A stretch of DNA of 64,000 nucleotides from an uncultured Anaerolineae bacterium (GTDB taxonomy: Bacteria; Chloroflexota; Anaerolineae; Promineifilales; Promineifilaceae): NCBI GenBank assembly GCA_905479495.1, contig CAJQMR010000008.1:124001-188000 (forward strand), written 5' to 3'. The translations under genes and the position numbers were made by a program. Positions within the stretch are counted from its first letter, which is position 1, and each line of letters begins with the position of its first letter. The notes under the pieces were generated by a model. That model had not been told where the DNA came from and searched no databases. It worked only from the letters and a program-made list of their open reading frames with translations. Positions 41,456-51,136 of the stretch are shown piece after piece.

Positions 41456-42289
41456 ATGACAACACAAGTTTCTGTACAAAATACAAGTTCCGTTCGCAGC
41501 GCAAAGCAGCCTAAAGCCAGTTTGCCATTGCAAATTTGGCTGGTTACCTGGCGTAATTTGGTCACGATTTTTCGCACACCGGTGGCCCTTTTTCCGCCGC
41601 TGGCCATCAGCATCTTCTTTTTGGTCATTTATGAATCAACATTGGGTGGGGCGGCAGCCTTTATCCCCAATTTGAGTGGCAACAGCTATCTGGGCTTCAT
41701 TTTGCCGTTGTCCATCGTCAGTTCTTCGCTCTCTGGGGCGGGAATTGCAGCGCAGAACATGGTGCGTGACATTGAGAGTGGCTACTTTGACAAGCTGCTG
41801 CTCACACCGATTAGCCGCGCAGCTTTGCTGCTGGGCCCCATCCTGGCCGGGGCGCTCATTTTGGGCATTCAGGCCAGCATTGTGGTGGGCGTGGCCCTAA
41901 TCATGGGGCTGGAATCGGCCACTGGTTTTGCGGGGCTGCTGCTGGTAGTTGGATTGGCGATTTTGTTGGGGACTGGTTTTGCTGGATTCACGGTATCGGC
42001 GGCCTTGGGCAGCGGCAGCGCGGCGGCGACCCAAGGTGCCAGCTTCATCTTTTTCCCGCTCACCTTCTTGACGGCCAGTTTTGTACCGTTGGAACTGTTA
42101 GATGGTTGGCTGAAAACGGCCGCAAAGCTCAATCCTATCACCTACGTCCTGGAAGCCATGCGGGCCACCCTTAACACAGGCTGGGATAACACGCTCATCT
42201 GGCAAGGGGTACTTGCCTGCTTGCTCTTGGGCGGGGCGATGTTTGCTCTGGCTATTTACGCCCTGCGGGTACGGACGCGGCGCTCATAA
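41456..42289 (+). CDS. ABC-2 type exporter permease (DrrB family)
   Basis: A 277-residue permease, ATG 41456, translated directly after the ATPase. Six helices with the ABC-2 pattern: a long cytoplasmic N-terminus, AISIFFLVIYESTLGGAA, then SGAGIAAQNMVRDIESGYFD, a signature segment that couples to the ATPase. The C-terminal half has FFPLTFLTASFVPLELLDGW and TYVLEAMRATLNTGW, as in DrrB/NodJ proteins. It is the last gene of the operon, and a GGAGATTAG hairpin follows. Confidence 0.92.
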   Translation: MTTQVSVQNTSSVRSAKQPKASLPLQIWLVTWRNLVTIFRTPVALFPPLAISIFFLVIYESTLGGAAAFIPNLSGNSYLGFILPLSIVSSSLSGAGIAAQNMVRDIESGYFDKLLLTPISRAALLLGPILAGALILGIQASIVVGVALIMGLESATGFAGLLLVVGLAILLGTGFAGFTVSAALGSGSAAATQGASFIFFPLTFLTASFVPLELLDGWLKTAAKLNPITYVLEAMRATLNTGWDNTLIWQGVLACLLLGGAMFALAIYALRVRTRRS

Positions 42290-42310
42290 TCTGAAAGCTG
42301 TTGGAATTTA

Positions 42311-42386
42311 GAAATTAGGGAGATTAGAGATTGGAGATTAGAGATTGGAGATTGAAAAATCTCTAATCTCTAATCTCCAATCTCTT
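42311..42386. repeat. GGAGATTAG-word hairpin (copy 3)
   Basis: The left arm has repeated GGAGATTAGAGATTGGAGAT words (42319 onward); the right arm is CTCTAATCTCTAATCTCCAA and TCTC. The loop is TGAAAAA. It sits between the converging permease and ornithine aminotransferase genes and is the longest member of this family. Confidence 0.93.
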
Positions 42387-42388
42387 TT

Positions 42389-43582
42389 TTAGGGCATCAG
42401 CAGGACAGGTTCGATCTGCTCCATGGCCCAGTCGATTTCTTCCTTTTTGATGACCAGCGGCGGGGCAAAGCGGATGACGTTTTCGTGAGTTTCTTTACAT
42501 AAAATGCCGCGCTCTTGCAGCGCTTCGCAGAAGCGGCGGGCGCGTGTGTGCAATTCCACGCCGATGAACAGCCCCTTTCCTCTCACCTCTTTAATGTGCT
42601 CACTTTCAATGCGCTGCAGGCGGCCTTTGAAATATTCGCCCAATTCATGGGAGCGTTGCACCATTTTTTCTTCAACCAGGGCTTTAAGGGCGGCACGGCC
42701 GACGGCGGCTCCCAACGGATTGCCGCCAAAGGTGCTGCCGTGGTCACCGGGATGGAACAGGCCCAACACGTTGCGGTCAGCCAAAACGGCCGAAACTGGA
42801 TAGAATCCCCCGCTCAACGCTTTGCCCACGATGGTGATGTCTGACTTTACCCCTTCATGTTCGCAGGCGAACAGCTTTCCTGTACGGCCGAATCCGGTCT
42901 GAATCTCATCGGCCACAAAAAGCACATTGTTTTCCTGGCAAATGTCGTAGGCTTCCTTGAGGTAGCCTTCTGGCGGAATAATGACGCCGCCTTCGCCTTG
43001 GATTGGCTCGACGAGGAAGCCAACGGTGTTGGGGGTGATGGCTGCTTTGAGAGCGGCCGTATCACCGTAAGGAATCATGACAAAACCGGGGGTAAAGGGG
43101 CCGAAGTTGATTTTGTAGCTTTCTTCGCTGGAAAAACCAATGATGGTGGTGGTGCGCCCGTGGAAGTTTCCTCGGCAGACGATGATTTCGGCTTGATTGT
43201 GGGGCACTTTTTTGACTTCGTACCCCCATTTGCGTGTGGCTTTTACGGCCGTTTCCACCGCTTCAGCTCCCGTGTTCATGGGCAGCGCCATCTCGTAGTG
43301 GGTTAGTTCGCACAGCTCTTTGAGGAATGGGCCCATCTGGTCGTTGCGAAAGGCGCGGGAGGTGAGGGTGACTTTGTGCATTTGCGCCGCTGCCGCCGCT
43401 AAAATGCCTGGGTGGCAGTGCCCCTGGTTGACGGCCGAATACGCCGCCAGGCAGTCCAGATACTTTTTGCCATCTACATCATAAACCCAGGCACCTTCTG
43501 CTTTTTCAATCACTACATCCAGCGGATGATAGTTGTGGGCGCCGTAGGTTTCATCGAGTTCTATAAATTTTTGACTGTTCAT
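42389..43582 (-). CDS. rocD: Ornithine aminotransferase
   Basis: A 397-residue class III PLP aminotransferase. ATG 43582 follows AAGGAGATTGATTCATT. The [21 protein letters not shown]-terminus is typical of RocD/OAT. The PLP lysine is in [17 protein letters not shown], the Asp contact in [15 protein letters not shown], and the arm [19 protein letters not shown] supports the family. It converts ornithine and 2-oxoglutarate to glutamate semialdehyde and glutamate, in arginine/ornithine catabolism or proline formation. No neighbours form an arginine operon. Confidence 0.93.
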   Translation of the reverse strand: MNSQKFIELDETYGAHNYHPLDVVIEKAEGAWVYDVDGKKYLDCLAAYSAVNQGHCHPGILAAAAAQMHKVTLTSRAFRNDQMGPFLKELCELTHYEMALPMNTGAEAVETAVKATRKWGYEVKKVPHNQAEIIVCRGNFHGRTTTIIGFSSEESYKINFGPFTPGFVMIPYGDTAALKAAITPNTVGFLVEPIQGEGGVIIPPEGYLKEAYDICQENNVLFVADEIQTGFGRTGKLFACEHEGVKSDITIVGKALSGGFYPVSAVLADRNVLGLFHPGDHGSTFGGNPLGAAVGRAALKALVEEKMVQRSHELGEYFKGRLQRIESEHIKEVRGKGLFIGVELHTRARRFCEALQERGILCKETHENVIRFAPPLVIKKEEIDWAMEQIEPVLLMP

Positions 43583-43650
43583 AATGAATCAATCTCCTTG
43601 CCAATGGGTGTTGGGGAAATCAGGGGCAACGCCATGTTGTTTGGTATTCA

Positions 43651-43709
43651 GGACTGGCAGTCCTTCAAATGGTTGCCTAACTGAAAATGATCTCAAGGAC
43701 TGCCAGTCC
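43651..43709. repeat. GGACTGGCAGTCC hairpin (copy 1)
   Basis: GGACTGGCAGTCCTT (43651-43665) is complementary to AAGGACTGCCAGTCC (43695-43709), a 15-bp stem. A related version is at 58484. Rest of the 43583-43958 gap: a second hairpin at 43882; nothing else seen. Confidence 0.9.
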
Positions 43710-43881
43710 TTAGGTTGATAAAAAAAAGCCTGATCTAATCGAACAATTGTCCGGTCATCAGGCTTTGCTCAGACAACACACTGTGGAGAGCGTGCCATCA
43801 TCTTTTCACAAAAACTATGTTGTTTTCTGGCTCCATTATAGATTTGCTTCTGGTTTCTGTCTATGGGGAAAAGGGGAAAGC

Positions 43882-43950
43882 AATCACGAATTTGACGAAT
43901 ATTTCCAAAATAGAATTCGTTTTATTCGTCCATTCGTGTGATTCGTGATA
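43882..43950. repeat. CACGAAT-word hairpin (copy 2)
   Basis: AATCACGAATTTGACGAATA faces GAATTCGTTTTATTCGTCCA and ATTCGTGTGATTCGTGAT. It directly follows the stop of the PstS-like gene (43959, minus strand). Confidence 0.88.
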
Positions 43951-43958
43951 AAAAATTT

Positions 43959-44786
43959 CTAACGAACACGGCCGTATACATCCTCAATCGCCGCTTGCCC
44001 AGCAGCCGATTGCAGCCAGGCCAGAAAGGTGCGCAGCTCGCCGTTGGGCTCGCTTTCTGTGGCGGTGAGGAAGTAGAGCGGGGTGGTGAGTGAATAGGTT
44101 TGCTCGGCGGTGGTTGTGGGGGTGGCGGAACGGCCGTCTATCACTAACATCTTCACCGTGGCGGTTTGGCTGGCGCTGCTCAGGCTGCTGTAACCCATGG
44201 CGGCGGGATTGTTGGCAACGGCCGTTAACATCGCCTCATTGCCCGTTTGCAGCAAAGCATTGGGGCTGATGCGCTGCTCGGCCATGATTTGCTGCCGCAG
44301 CAGGGTGCGCAGCCCGGACCCTTGTTCGCGGCTGAGCAGGACAATTTCTTGGTCAAGCCCGCCGACCAACTGCCAATTGGTGAGACTGCCGTTAAAAATT
44401 GCCTGCACCTCAGCGCTGGTCAAACCCTGCACAGGATTGTCTGGATGCACGATAAGCACCAGGCCGTCTACAGCAACCGGATTGTAGTAACGCTGATTGC
44501 CTTCTGGAATGTGATGCAGCAAGATGGCATCTAACAGGCCATTGTCCAAATCATCAACCAGCGCCGTGCTGTTGGCCACCACAAACTGCAATTCAACTTG
44601 GGGATATTCTTCTGCGTAGGCCGTTTCCACCAGCGGAATGATGGCGCTGGCGCTGCTGGTGACGCCAATTTGCAGCAGCGTGGGGGTGGTGTCCGCTGGC
44701 AGGGTCGGCGGTGGGGCGGGCTGGCTGTTGCAGGCGGCAGTTGTGACGCCCACCAGCAAAGCCAGCAGCCAGATCCATCGTTTCAT
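43959..44786 (-). CDS. Phosphate/anion-binding lipoprotein (PstS-like)
   Basis: A 275-residue protein. ATG 44786 (MKRWIWLLAL) starts 3 nt from the uppP stop. Lipobox: LLVGVTTAACNS with Cys about residue 19. The domain has the substrate-binding fold of PstS/tungstate proteins: ASAIIPLVETAYAEEYP, LTSAEVQAIFNGSLTNWQLV (the PstS hallmark) and REQGSGLRTLL. No pst transport genes are adjacent, so it may bind phosphate or another oxyanion for sensing. It is probably co-transcribed with uppP. Confidence 0.85.
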   Translation of the reverse strand: MKRWIWLLALLVGVTTAACNSQPAPPPTLPADTTPTLLQIGVTSSASAIIPLVETAYAEEYPQVELQFVVANSTALVDDLDNGLLDAILLHHIPEGNQRYYNPVAVDGLVLIVHPDNPVQGLTSAEVQAIFNGSLTNWQLVGGLDQEIVLLSREQGSGLRTLLRQQIMAEQRISPNALLQTGNEAMLTAVANNPAAMGYSSLSSASQTATVKMLVIDGRSATPTTTAEQTYSLTTPLYFLTATESEPNGELRTFLAWLQSAAGQAAIEDVYGRVR

Positions 44787-44789
44787 CAA

Positions 44790-45605
44790 TTAGCTACCCA
44801 AAAAGGAAATGAGCAGAAAAACGACGCTGAACAGGGCAACGTAAGCGGCAAAGCCGTACAGCGTGTGGTTTTTTACCCAGGTGAGCAGCCAATGAATACA
44901 GGCGTAACCGGTGATCCCGGCGGCAATGAAAGCAGCGATGTAGACACCAGTAGAAAATTCGTTGCTTGTGGCGCTGAAGATTTTTAGGATGGCCTGCAAG
45001 CCTGCACCCAAAATGGCGGGGATGCCCAGCAAGAAGCTGTAGCGAGCGGCGGTGGGGCGGTCTAGCCCGCGTGACAGGCCGCCCACGATGGTGCTGCCGC
45101 TGCGCGACACGCCGGGGAAGAGGGCCATCACCTGAAACAGGCCAATGACGATGGCATCGGTCCAGGTCATGTGGGGGATGTCTTTTTTGCCAGACAGCAT
45201 CCGTTCGCCCAGGACGAGGAGAACGGCCGTTACCAGCAAAAAACCAGCCGCAGCTCGGGGACTGCCAAAAATATCTTCAAAAAAGCCTTCGAGTGGAAGG
45301 CCAATCAGGGCCACGGGGATGGACCCCACCACGATAAACCAGCCCAAACGGGCGTCGCTGCTGGCCATCGGTTGGCGTTGGGACAGATCGCGGAGAACGG
45401 CCGTTACAATATTCCACAAATCCCGCCGAAAATAGATCAGCACCGCCAACAGCGTCCCGGCATGAACCAGCCCAATTAGCGTCAGGTCGGGATTGGTCAT
45501 TTTGAACAATTCTGGCAGCAGCACCAAATGACCAGAGCTGGAGATGGGCAAAAATTCGGTGGCCCCTTGAATAAATCCAATAATAATCGCTTCGATAATT
45601 GACAT
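44790..45605 (-). CDS. uppP: Undecaprenyl-diphosphatase
   Basis: A 271-residue membrane enzyme (BacA family) that recycles undecaprenyl pyrophosphate to the monophosphate for peptidoglycan and wall-polymer synthesis. ATG 45605 begins MSIIEAIIIG. The two catalytic motifs are GFIQGATEFLPISSSGHLVL (residues 10-29) and FPGVSRSGSTIVGGLSRG (about 163-180). Seven or eight helices. Loss or overexpression affects bacitracin sensitivity in other bacteria. The PstS-like gene directly follows. Confidence 0.95.
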   Translation of the reverse strand: MSIIEAIIIGFIQGATEFLPISSSGHLVLLPELFKMTNPDLTLIGLVHAGTLLAVLIYFRRDLWNIVTAVLRDLSQRQPMASSDARLGWFIVVGSIPVALIGLPLEGFFEDIFGSPRAAAGFLLVTAVLLVLGERMLSGKKDIPHMTWTDAIVIGLFQVMALFPGVSRSGSTIVGGLSRGLDRPTAARYSFLLGIPAILGAGLQAILKIFSATSNEFSTGVYIAAFIAAGITGYACIHWLLTWVKNHTLYGFAAYVALFSVVFLLISFLGS

Positions 45606-45627
45606 AAAGTTTCCTAAAATTGCTTTA

Positions 45628-45756
45628 TGTCATTCTGAGCGTAGCGAAGAATCCCTGCAGAGTTGTAAATACCAAGCGTCTTACAGGCGAACAAGGATGC
45701 TGCCTGCTCAGGCTTAATGGGATTTTTCATTTCGCTGCGCTTCATTCAGAATGACA
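45628..45756. repeat. TCATTCTGA-word hairpin (copy 1)
   Basis: TGTCATTCTGAGCGTAGCGA and AGAATCCC (45628-45655) pair with GGGATTTTTCATTTCGCTGC and GCTTCATTCAGAATGACA. The loop is about 60 nt and less structured. It ends at the stop of tgt (45758, minus strand). A second copy is at 55312. Confidence 0.9.
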
Positions 45757-45757
45757 A

Positions 45758-46879
<1,122 letters not shown>

Positions 46880-46949
46880 TTATAAGGCGGGCAATGATTG
46901 TGGGCAATGCGCCCTGGGGTGACTGATTGTGCAAAAGCGTAAAAAACTC

Positions 46950-47025
46950 ATCACGAATAGACGAATGGGACGAATCAGTCAAAGAAATATTGGTGATATT
47001 CGCTGCATTCGTAAAATTCGTGATT
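46950..47025. repeat. CACGAAT-word hairpin (copy 3)
   Basis: CATCACGAATAGACGAATGG and ACGAATCA face GGTGATATTCGCTGCATTCG and TAAAATTCGTGATT. It abuts the GGTGACAG hairpin at 47031, so two families lie in tandem. Confidence 0.85.
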
Positions 47026-47030
47026 AAAAA

Positions 47031-47079
47031 AGGTGACAGCCACCCTAATTTTTGGAAAATCTTGAGCGACTGTCACCTT
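47031..47079. repeat. GGTGACAGTC hairpin (copy 2)
   Basis: AAGGTGACAGCCACCC and GCGACTGTCACCTTT form imperfect arms with an AT-rich loop. It resembles the perfect copy at 7632 with two or three changes, so the copies have diverged. It follows the SET-domain gene (stop at 47114, minus strand). Confidence 0.82.
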
Positions 47080-47113
47080 TGGGGGACTGAATGGCTGCCG
47101 TTGGGCGCTTCAG

Positions 47114-47656
47114 TCAGAGGAAGACGATTTCGTTGACTTCTTTTTCTTGTTTGAGCCGGTTGATGCGGCGCTGGAGGTAGGGGGAAAAGAAGCCATCGTA
47201 CCGGGCTTGCAGCTCTGGCAACTGCCAATCGTTGCCAGTGATGTGGCCTCGGCATAGGTCAGTGCCGCAGCCGCAGATGAATTCGTCATAAGGCGCACTG
47301 TCTGTCATGGCATAGTCGAAGCACAGTTCTTCATCTGGTTGGATATTGCGCAGCGCAACCAGCGTGATGGAGTTGCTTAGGCCCAGATTGGGATCGCAAG
47401 AGTGGTTGACATAATCGCCTGCATCGAGGCTGGAACCATGGGGCACCTGGTACAGGTCATCTTCGATTTGTACACTGTGCTCGCGTTCAAATGATGATAA
47501 CTGGTTAAACTCCTCAGTTGTCACAACTGAACCACCCCAGCAGATGAGCAGTTCATTCTGCGGGATGGCTTCACGGGCGAAAAGCCCGTAACTTCCCTTT
47601 GCTGGATTCTCGCGGACTTCCAGCTTGTGAGAAACATAACTCTTTCGATTATCCAT
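47114..47656 (-). CDS. SET-domain (methyltransferase) protein
   Basis: A 180-residue protein. ATG 47656 (MDNRKSYVSHKLEV) follows AAGGAAAACTAGACCGAAA. SET motifs are in order: GSYGLFAREAIPQNELLICW (SAM site), DAGDYVNHSCDPNLGLS (the HSC.PN catalytic core) and EELCFDYAMTDSAP. A post-SET-like CGCGTDLCRG follows; with the core cysteine it could hold a zinc. SET proteins mostly methylate protein lysines in eukaryotes; in bacteria they are scattered and substrates are usually unknown. A ribosomal, histone-like or other protein substrate is possible. Confidence 0.85.
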   Translation of the reverse strand: MDNRKSYVSHKLEVRENPAKGSYGLFAREAIPQNELLICWGGSVVTTEEFNQLSSFEREHSVQIEDDLYQVPHGSSLDAGDYVNHSCDPNLGLSNSITLVALRNIQPDEELCFDYAMTDSAPYDEFICGCGTDLCRGHITGNDWQLPELQARYDGFFSPYLQRRINRLKQEKEVNEIVFL

Positions 47657-47748
47657 TTTCGGTCTAGTTTTCCTTATTAATGCAGTATTGTTTTTGGCGC
47701 AAAACGGCCGTATTTTCAAGAGCGATGCCACTTTTACACCACAACCTT

Positions 47749-47779
47749 AAAAAAAGAATCCGGCATTGTACAATGCCGG
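47749..47779 (-). terminator. Minus-strand terminator with no annotated gene upstream
   Basis: A perfect 20-bp palindrome CCGGCATTGTACAATGCCGG (47760-47779) is followed on the minus strand by GATTCTTTTTTT. It would end leftward transcription, but no leftward gene lies upstream before the kinase at 48172, so it may terminate a small RNA or protect the SET gene from readthrough. Confidence 0.75.
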
Positions 47780-47859
47780 TTTGTGACAAATTGCTTCTTT
47801 TGCCGTGATTGATTGGGAAACGGCCGTTCTGCAAAATGATCTATGAATTTGCGCGAAAT

Positions 47860-47899
47860 AGTACACTAATTTTGACTGAATACAACAAATTGGTGTACT
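47860..47899. repeat. Inverted repeat AGTACACTAATTT / AAATTGGTGTACT
   Basis: 13-bp arms with one mismatch and a 14-nt loop in the 440-bp gap before the hybrid kinase. No relative was found in this window. It could be an operator or a hairpin. Confidence 0.7.
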
Positions 47900-48050
47900 C
47901 ATTTTGAGTAAGGTATGGCAGGCGCAATAAGCACCTCGTTTTGGGACAGATTGCCTGATGTGCCTCAAGGGCTTTATGCTAAACTTATTGTATCTTTTAC
48001 GTTTAACTTTTGCTGCTTTAAAGTGGCGGATATATTTGTAAGGTTGGTCA

Positions 48051-48104
48051 AGCAAATCACAACAAGTTATCTGACGTAAAAAGGATGTTTGCTGGTGATT
48101 TGCT
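48051..48104. repeat. AGCAAATCAC hairpin (copy 2)
   Basis: AGCAAATCAC (48051-48060) pairs with GTGATTTGCT (48095-48104). It uses the same words as the hairpin at 2067-2118, with a different loop. Confidence 0.8.
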
Positions 48105-48171
48105 CACGTAAAAGCGGGAAGCGGAGTATCCATTTTAAAAAGCTTTTGCCGCTTTTGCATACAGGTTTAGC

Positions 48172-50712
48172 ATGATTGAATTTAAAGTCGCCTCATTGAA
48201 AAATAGTCCAGAAAGCGGTGATTTTTGGCAGGGTCTCAATGCCGCATCGGTTGCGTTACAGCAGGCGGCACAGTCAGAAACGGCCGTTTACCAGGTTTTT
48301 GCCGAACAGTTAGTTAAATTAGGGCTTCACGGTACCGTGAATTTGCTAGATGAGTCGGGGGAAAATTTACGCGTGACTTCCATGGTTTTTTCAGCGCGCC
48401 TGATGCGCCTGATAAAACGTGCCGAAAAACTCCTCAAAATTAACAGCCAGGAATTTTGCTACCCGGCGGATGCTTCTCCCGCCGATGAGACGGTGTTGAC
48501 AAAAGGGGATGTCGTTTTTTTGCACGATAACAGCGAAAAAATGCGGCTGGTGATCCCTCCTAATATTTACCGTGTTGTCTCCAGATTAATAGGGCCCTTC
48601 CTGAAGATACCTGCCATCTTGGCTCCCATTTTTGCCAAGTCAGAAGTGATCGGGGTGCTGTATATTGCTGGGGCTAATTTACGGGTGGAAGATGTGTCGA
48701 CTATTGCAGCCTTTTCTACCCATTTGTCCATTGCTCTAGAAAATGCCCGGCTTTTCCAGGCTGTGCAGCGAGCCGAGTCGCAATATAGGCGCCTCTTTGA
48801 ATCGGCCAATGAAGGTATTTTTCTATTCGATCAACACACGCGCCAGTTGATTTCGGCGAACCCCAAAATGCTGTCATTATTGGGCATAAAGAGTGAAGAT
48901 ATCGGGACGATACGGCCGTCTTCTTGGGCAACACCAGATATCTATCAGCTTTATAAACAACATCTCGCACTCACGTTGGAAAATGGCACTCATTTCTTTG
49001 AAATCCCTTATATTGCTCCAGATGGTGACATACGCCAATGGCAAATTTCGGCAACTCTTGTCGATCTTGAAGGGAGGCCGATGCTGAATGGATTGGTGCG
49101 AGACGTGACGGAATCCAGGCGGGCTGAAGAGGAGTTGCGCCAACGTGAGGAACAGCAGCGTCAGCTCTCGGAAAAATTAACGCAACAAACACGCTTGCTG
49201 GAAGCCATTTTAGCTGCCACGCCAGATAATTTTTTAGTGTTTGATTTAAACGGCCGTTTGCAGTTTATCAGTCTTAGCATCTTGGAATTTTTAGGGTTTT
49301 CCCTGAATGACGTTGTGGGGAAAACATGGCAAGAGCTTCAGTTGCCTGTTGAATTTGGCAAAGTAAGTGACCAGGATCGGGCAAGTGTGTTGCAGACCGG
49401 CAAACCGGTTAGCCGAGAGTTTCAATTTCCCTGGTCAGATGGTTTACGCGAGATCGAATTTGTAACCAACCCCGTGCTGGACAACCAGGAAGAGGTTGTT
49501 TCTTTTGTGACCACGGCCCGGGACGTGACAGAATGGCGACAAACAGTGCGGGCTATGCATCGTGCCCAAAAAATGGAAAGTTTGGGCATATTGGCCGGTG
49601 GCATTGCCCACGATTTTAACAATTTGTTGGTGGCTATGTTGGGCCAGGCTTCACTGGCCCAAACCTATCTAGACAGTCACCAGCCGGCGCATGGGCACAT
49701 TAGCAAGGTTGTTCAAGCGGCCGAACAGGCAGCGGGCTTAACCCAGCAGCTGCTGGCTTATTCCGGTGGTGGCCAGTTCAGTATTAAGTTAATCGATCTC
49801 AATCGTCTTATTCAAGAAAGCATGGACCTGTTTAAGGTGGCACTGCCCAAACAAATTATTCTGGAGTTTGACCTGGTAGATGATTTACCCCTGATTGAGG
49901 GTGACAAAGCTCAGCTGCAGCAAGTATTGATGAATTTAGTTATTAATGGGGCTGAAGCAATTGGTGAACAGACTGGAAGAATTTGTGTGCAGACGGCCGT
50001 ACGACATATTACGCAAGAAGATCAGCGCTTCTGGCGATATACAGATTTGCAATTACCCACGGGAAACTATGTTTCTTTGCGGGTAGAAGACGATGGCGAG
50101 GGCATGGAACCGGAAAACATCGTCAAAATCTTTGATCCTTTCTTTACGACCAAGTTTACCGGGCGCGGTTTAGGATTGGCGGCTGTGCTGGGAATCGTAC
50201 GCAGTCATCGGGGTGGTCTCTGGGTGTCCAGTGAGCCGGAAGACGGCACCGTTTTTGAACTTTTGCTACCGATTTCCACTGAAGTTGAACCAGTGGAAGC
50301 AGCCCAACCAGAAGTGCCTGTGTCGGAAACGGCCGTTACCGGCCTGGTTCTGGTTATTGATGATGAACGCGCCGTGCGCGAAGCAGTGGCTGACATTTTA
50401 GAAATGGAAGGGATGGAGGTGATCGCCGCTGCCAATGGCGATGAAGGCATTGCTTTGTACCAGGCACAAGCCAGCGAGATCGATCTGGTGCTGCTTGATT
50501 TGTCCATGCCCGGCAAAAGCGGCCGCGAAACGTTTGAAATTTTACAGCAATTTGATCCAGATGTGCGCATTATGCTTTCTTCTGGCTATAGCGAGGAGGA
50601 CGCCACGCGCGGTTTTGCCACGCCACCGTTGGTAGGCTTTTTGCAAAAACCTTATCGGCTGGACACGTTTATTCAGCGGATGCAAGAATTTATGCGAAAT
50701 CACAAACTGTAG
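48172..50712 (+). CDS. Hybrid sensor histidine kinase with GAF, two PAS and a receiver
   Basis: An 846-residue soluble kinase. A GAF domain (residues 25-195, IGVLYIAGANLRVEDVSTI) is followed by PAS 1 (about 200-320, LFESANEGIFLFDQHTRQLI), a coiled segment (AEEELRQREEQQRQLSEKL) and PAS 2 (about 342-465). The H-box GGIAHDFNNLLVAMLGQA holds the acceptor His near residue 478, then HATPase with LMNLVINGAEAIGEQ and DDGEGMEP. The C-terminal receiver (725-846) has VLVIDDERAV, DLVLLDLSMPGKSG and LQKPYRL. HDFNN-type kinases are common with such C-terminal receivers. No output gene is adjacent. Confidence 0.93.
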   Translation: MIEFKVASLKNSPESGDFWQGLNAASVALQQAAQSETAVYQVFAEQLVKLGLHGTVNLLDESGENLRVTSMVFSARLMRLIKRAEKLLKINSQEFCYPADASPADETVLTKGDVVFLHDNSEKMRLVIPPNIYRVVSRLIGPFLKIPAILAPIFAKSEVIGVLYIAGANLRVEDVSTIAAFSTHLSIALENARLFQAVQRAESQYRRLFESANEGIFLFDQHTRQLISANPKMLSLLGIKSEDIGTIRPSSWATPDIYQLYKQHLALTLENGTHFFEIPYIAPDGDIRQWQISATLVDLEGRPMLNGLVRDVTESRRAEEELRQREEQQRQLSEKLTQQTRLLEAILAATPDNFLVFDLNGRLQFISLSILEFLGFSLNDVVGKTWQELQLPVEFGKVSDQDRASVLQTGKPVSREFQFPWSDGLREIEFVTNPVLDNQEEVVSFVTTARDVTEWRQTVRAMHRAQKMESLGILAGGIAHDFNNLLVAMLGQASLAQTYLDSHQPAHGHISKVVQAAEQAAGLTQQLLAYSGGGQFSIKLIDLNRLIQESMDLFKVALPKQIILEFDLVDDLPLIEGDKAQLQQVLMNLVINGAEAIGEQTGRICVQTAVRHITQEDQRFWRYTDLQLPTGNYVSLRVEDDGEGMEPENIVKIFDPFFTTKFTGRGLGLAAVLGIVRSHRGGLWVSSEPEDGTVFELLLPISTEVEPVEAAQPEVPVSETAVTGLVLVIDDERAVREAVADILEMEGMEVIAAANGDEGIALYQAQASEIDLVLLDLSMPGKSGRETFEILQQFDPDVRIMLSSGYSEEDATRGFATPPLVGFLQKPYRLDTFIQRMQEFMRNHKL

Positions 50713-50833
50713 CAATAGCCCGAGGATAGAAGCGCATCGTCTGCATCTCCCTGGACAGCATGTTTATCAGTGCTTTCGGTGCTAGGCGGCAGATTTCTTA
50801 CATTGATGGAGATAACACAGCCCCACAGCTTTT

Positions 50834-50862
50834 TTGACAACCACACACGCTTTTGCTACCAT
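50834..50862 (+). promoter_or_regulatory. Promoter of the methionine operon
   Basis: TTGACA (50834-50839), a 17-nt spacer, then TACCAT (50857-50862). The transcript would begin near 50869 and include the SAM riboswitch. A CTTAGGCA/TGCCTAAG hairpin lies at 50885-50910. Confidence 0.75.
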
Positions 50863-50915
50863 CTCACCCACAATTAAATAAAGTCTTAGGCAATATAAAG
50901 CTTGCCTAAGCAATT

Positions 50916-51039
50916 CTTATCCAGAGAGGTGGAGGGAACGGCCCGATGATACCTCAGCAACCACTTATGATCGCCAGCTTGGCGCATTATGGGAAGGTGC
51001 TAATTCCGGCAGAAGAAATGTAATCTTCTGGAAGATGAG
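50916..51039 (+). promoter_or_regulatory. SAM-I (S-box) riboswitch
   Basis: The aptamer has the S-box core: CTTATCCAGAGAGGTGGAGG, AACGGCCCGATGA, CCTCAGCAACC and AAGGTGCTAATTCC. P1 pairs CTTATC (50916-50921) with GATGAG (51034-51039). SAM binding should favour the following terminator and lower expression of the downstream genes. CTTCTGG (51025-51031) can pair with CCAGAAG of that terminator as an antiterminator. Confidence 0.96.
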
Positions 51040-51061
51040 ATGTGGCAATATTGATTTTATG

Positions 51062-51095
51062 AGCCCCTTCTGTGACTTCCAGAAGGGGCTTTTTC
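51062..51095 (+). terminator. Riboswitch expression-platform terminator
   Basis: AGCCCCTTCTG and CAGAAGGGGCT form an 11-bp stem around TGACTTC, followed by TTTTCTTT. It is the OFF state of the SAM-I switch. Confidence 0.93.
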
Positions 51096-51136
51096 TTTGA
51101 TGCGTACGGGTATGTGCGTGGCCAAGCGAGGGAACG

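Noticed and set aside
47747-48055. 102-residue minus-strand ORF
   Set aside because: No start signal, its end lies in the terminator palindrome, and the composition is unlike the neighbouring genes.
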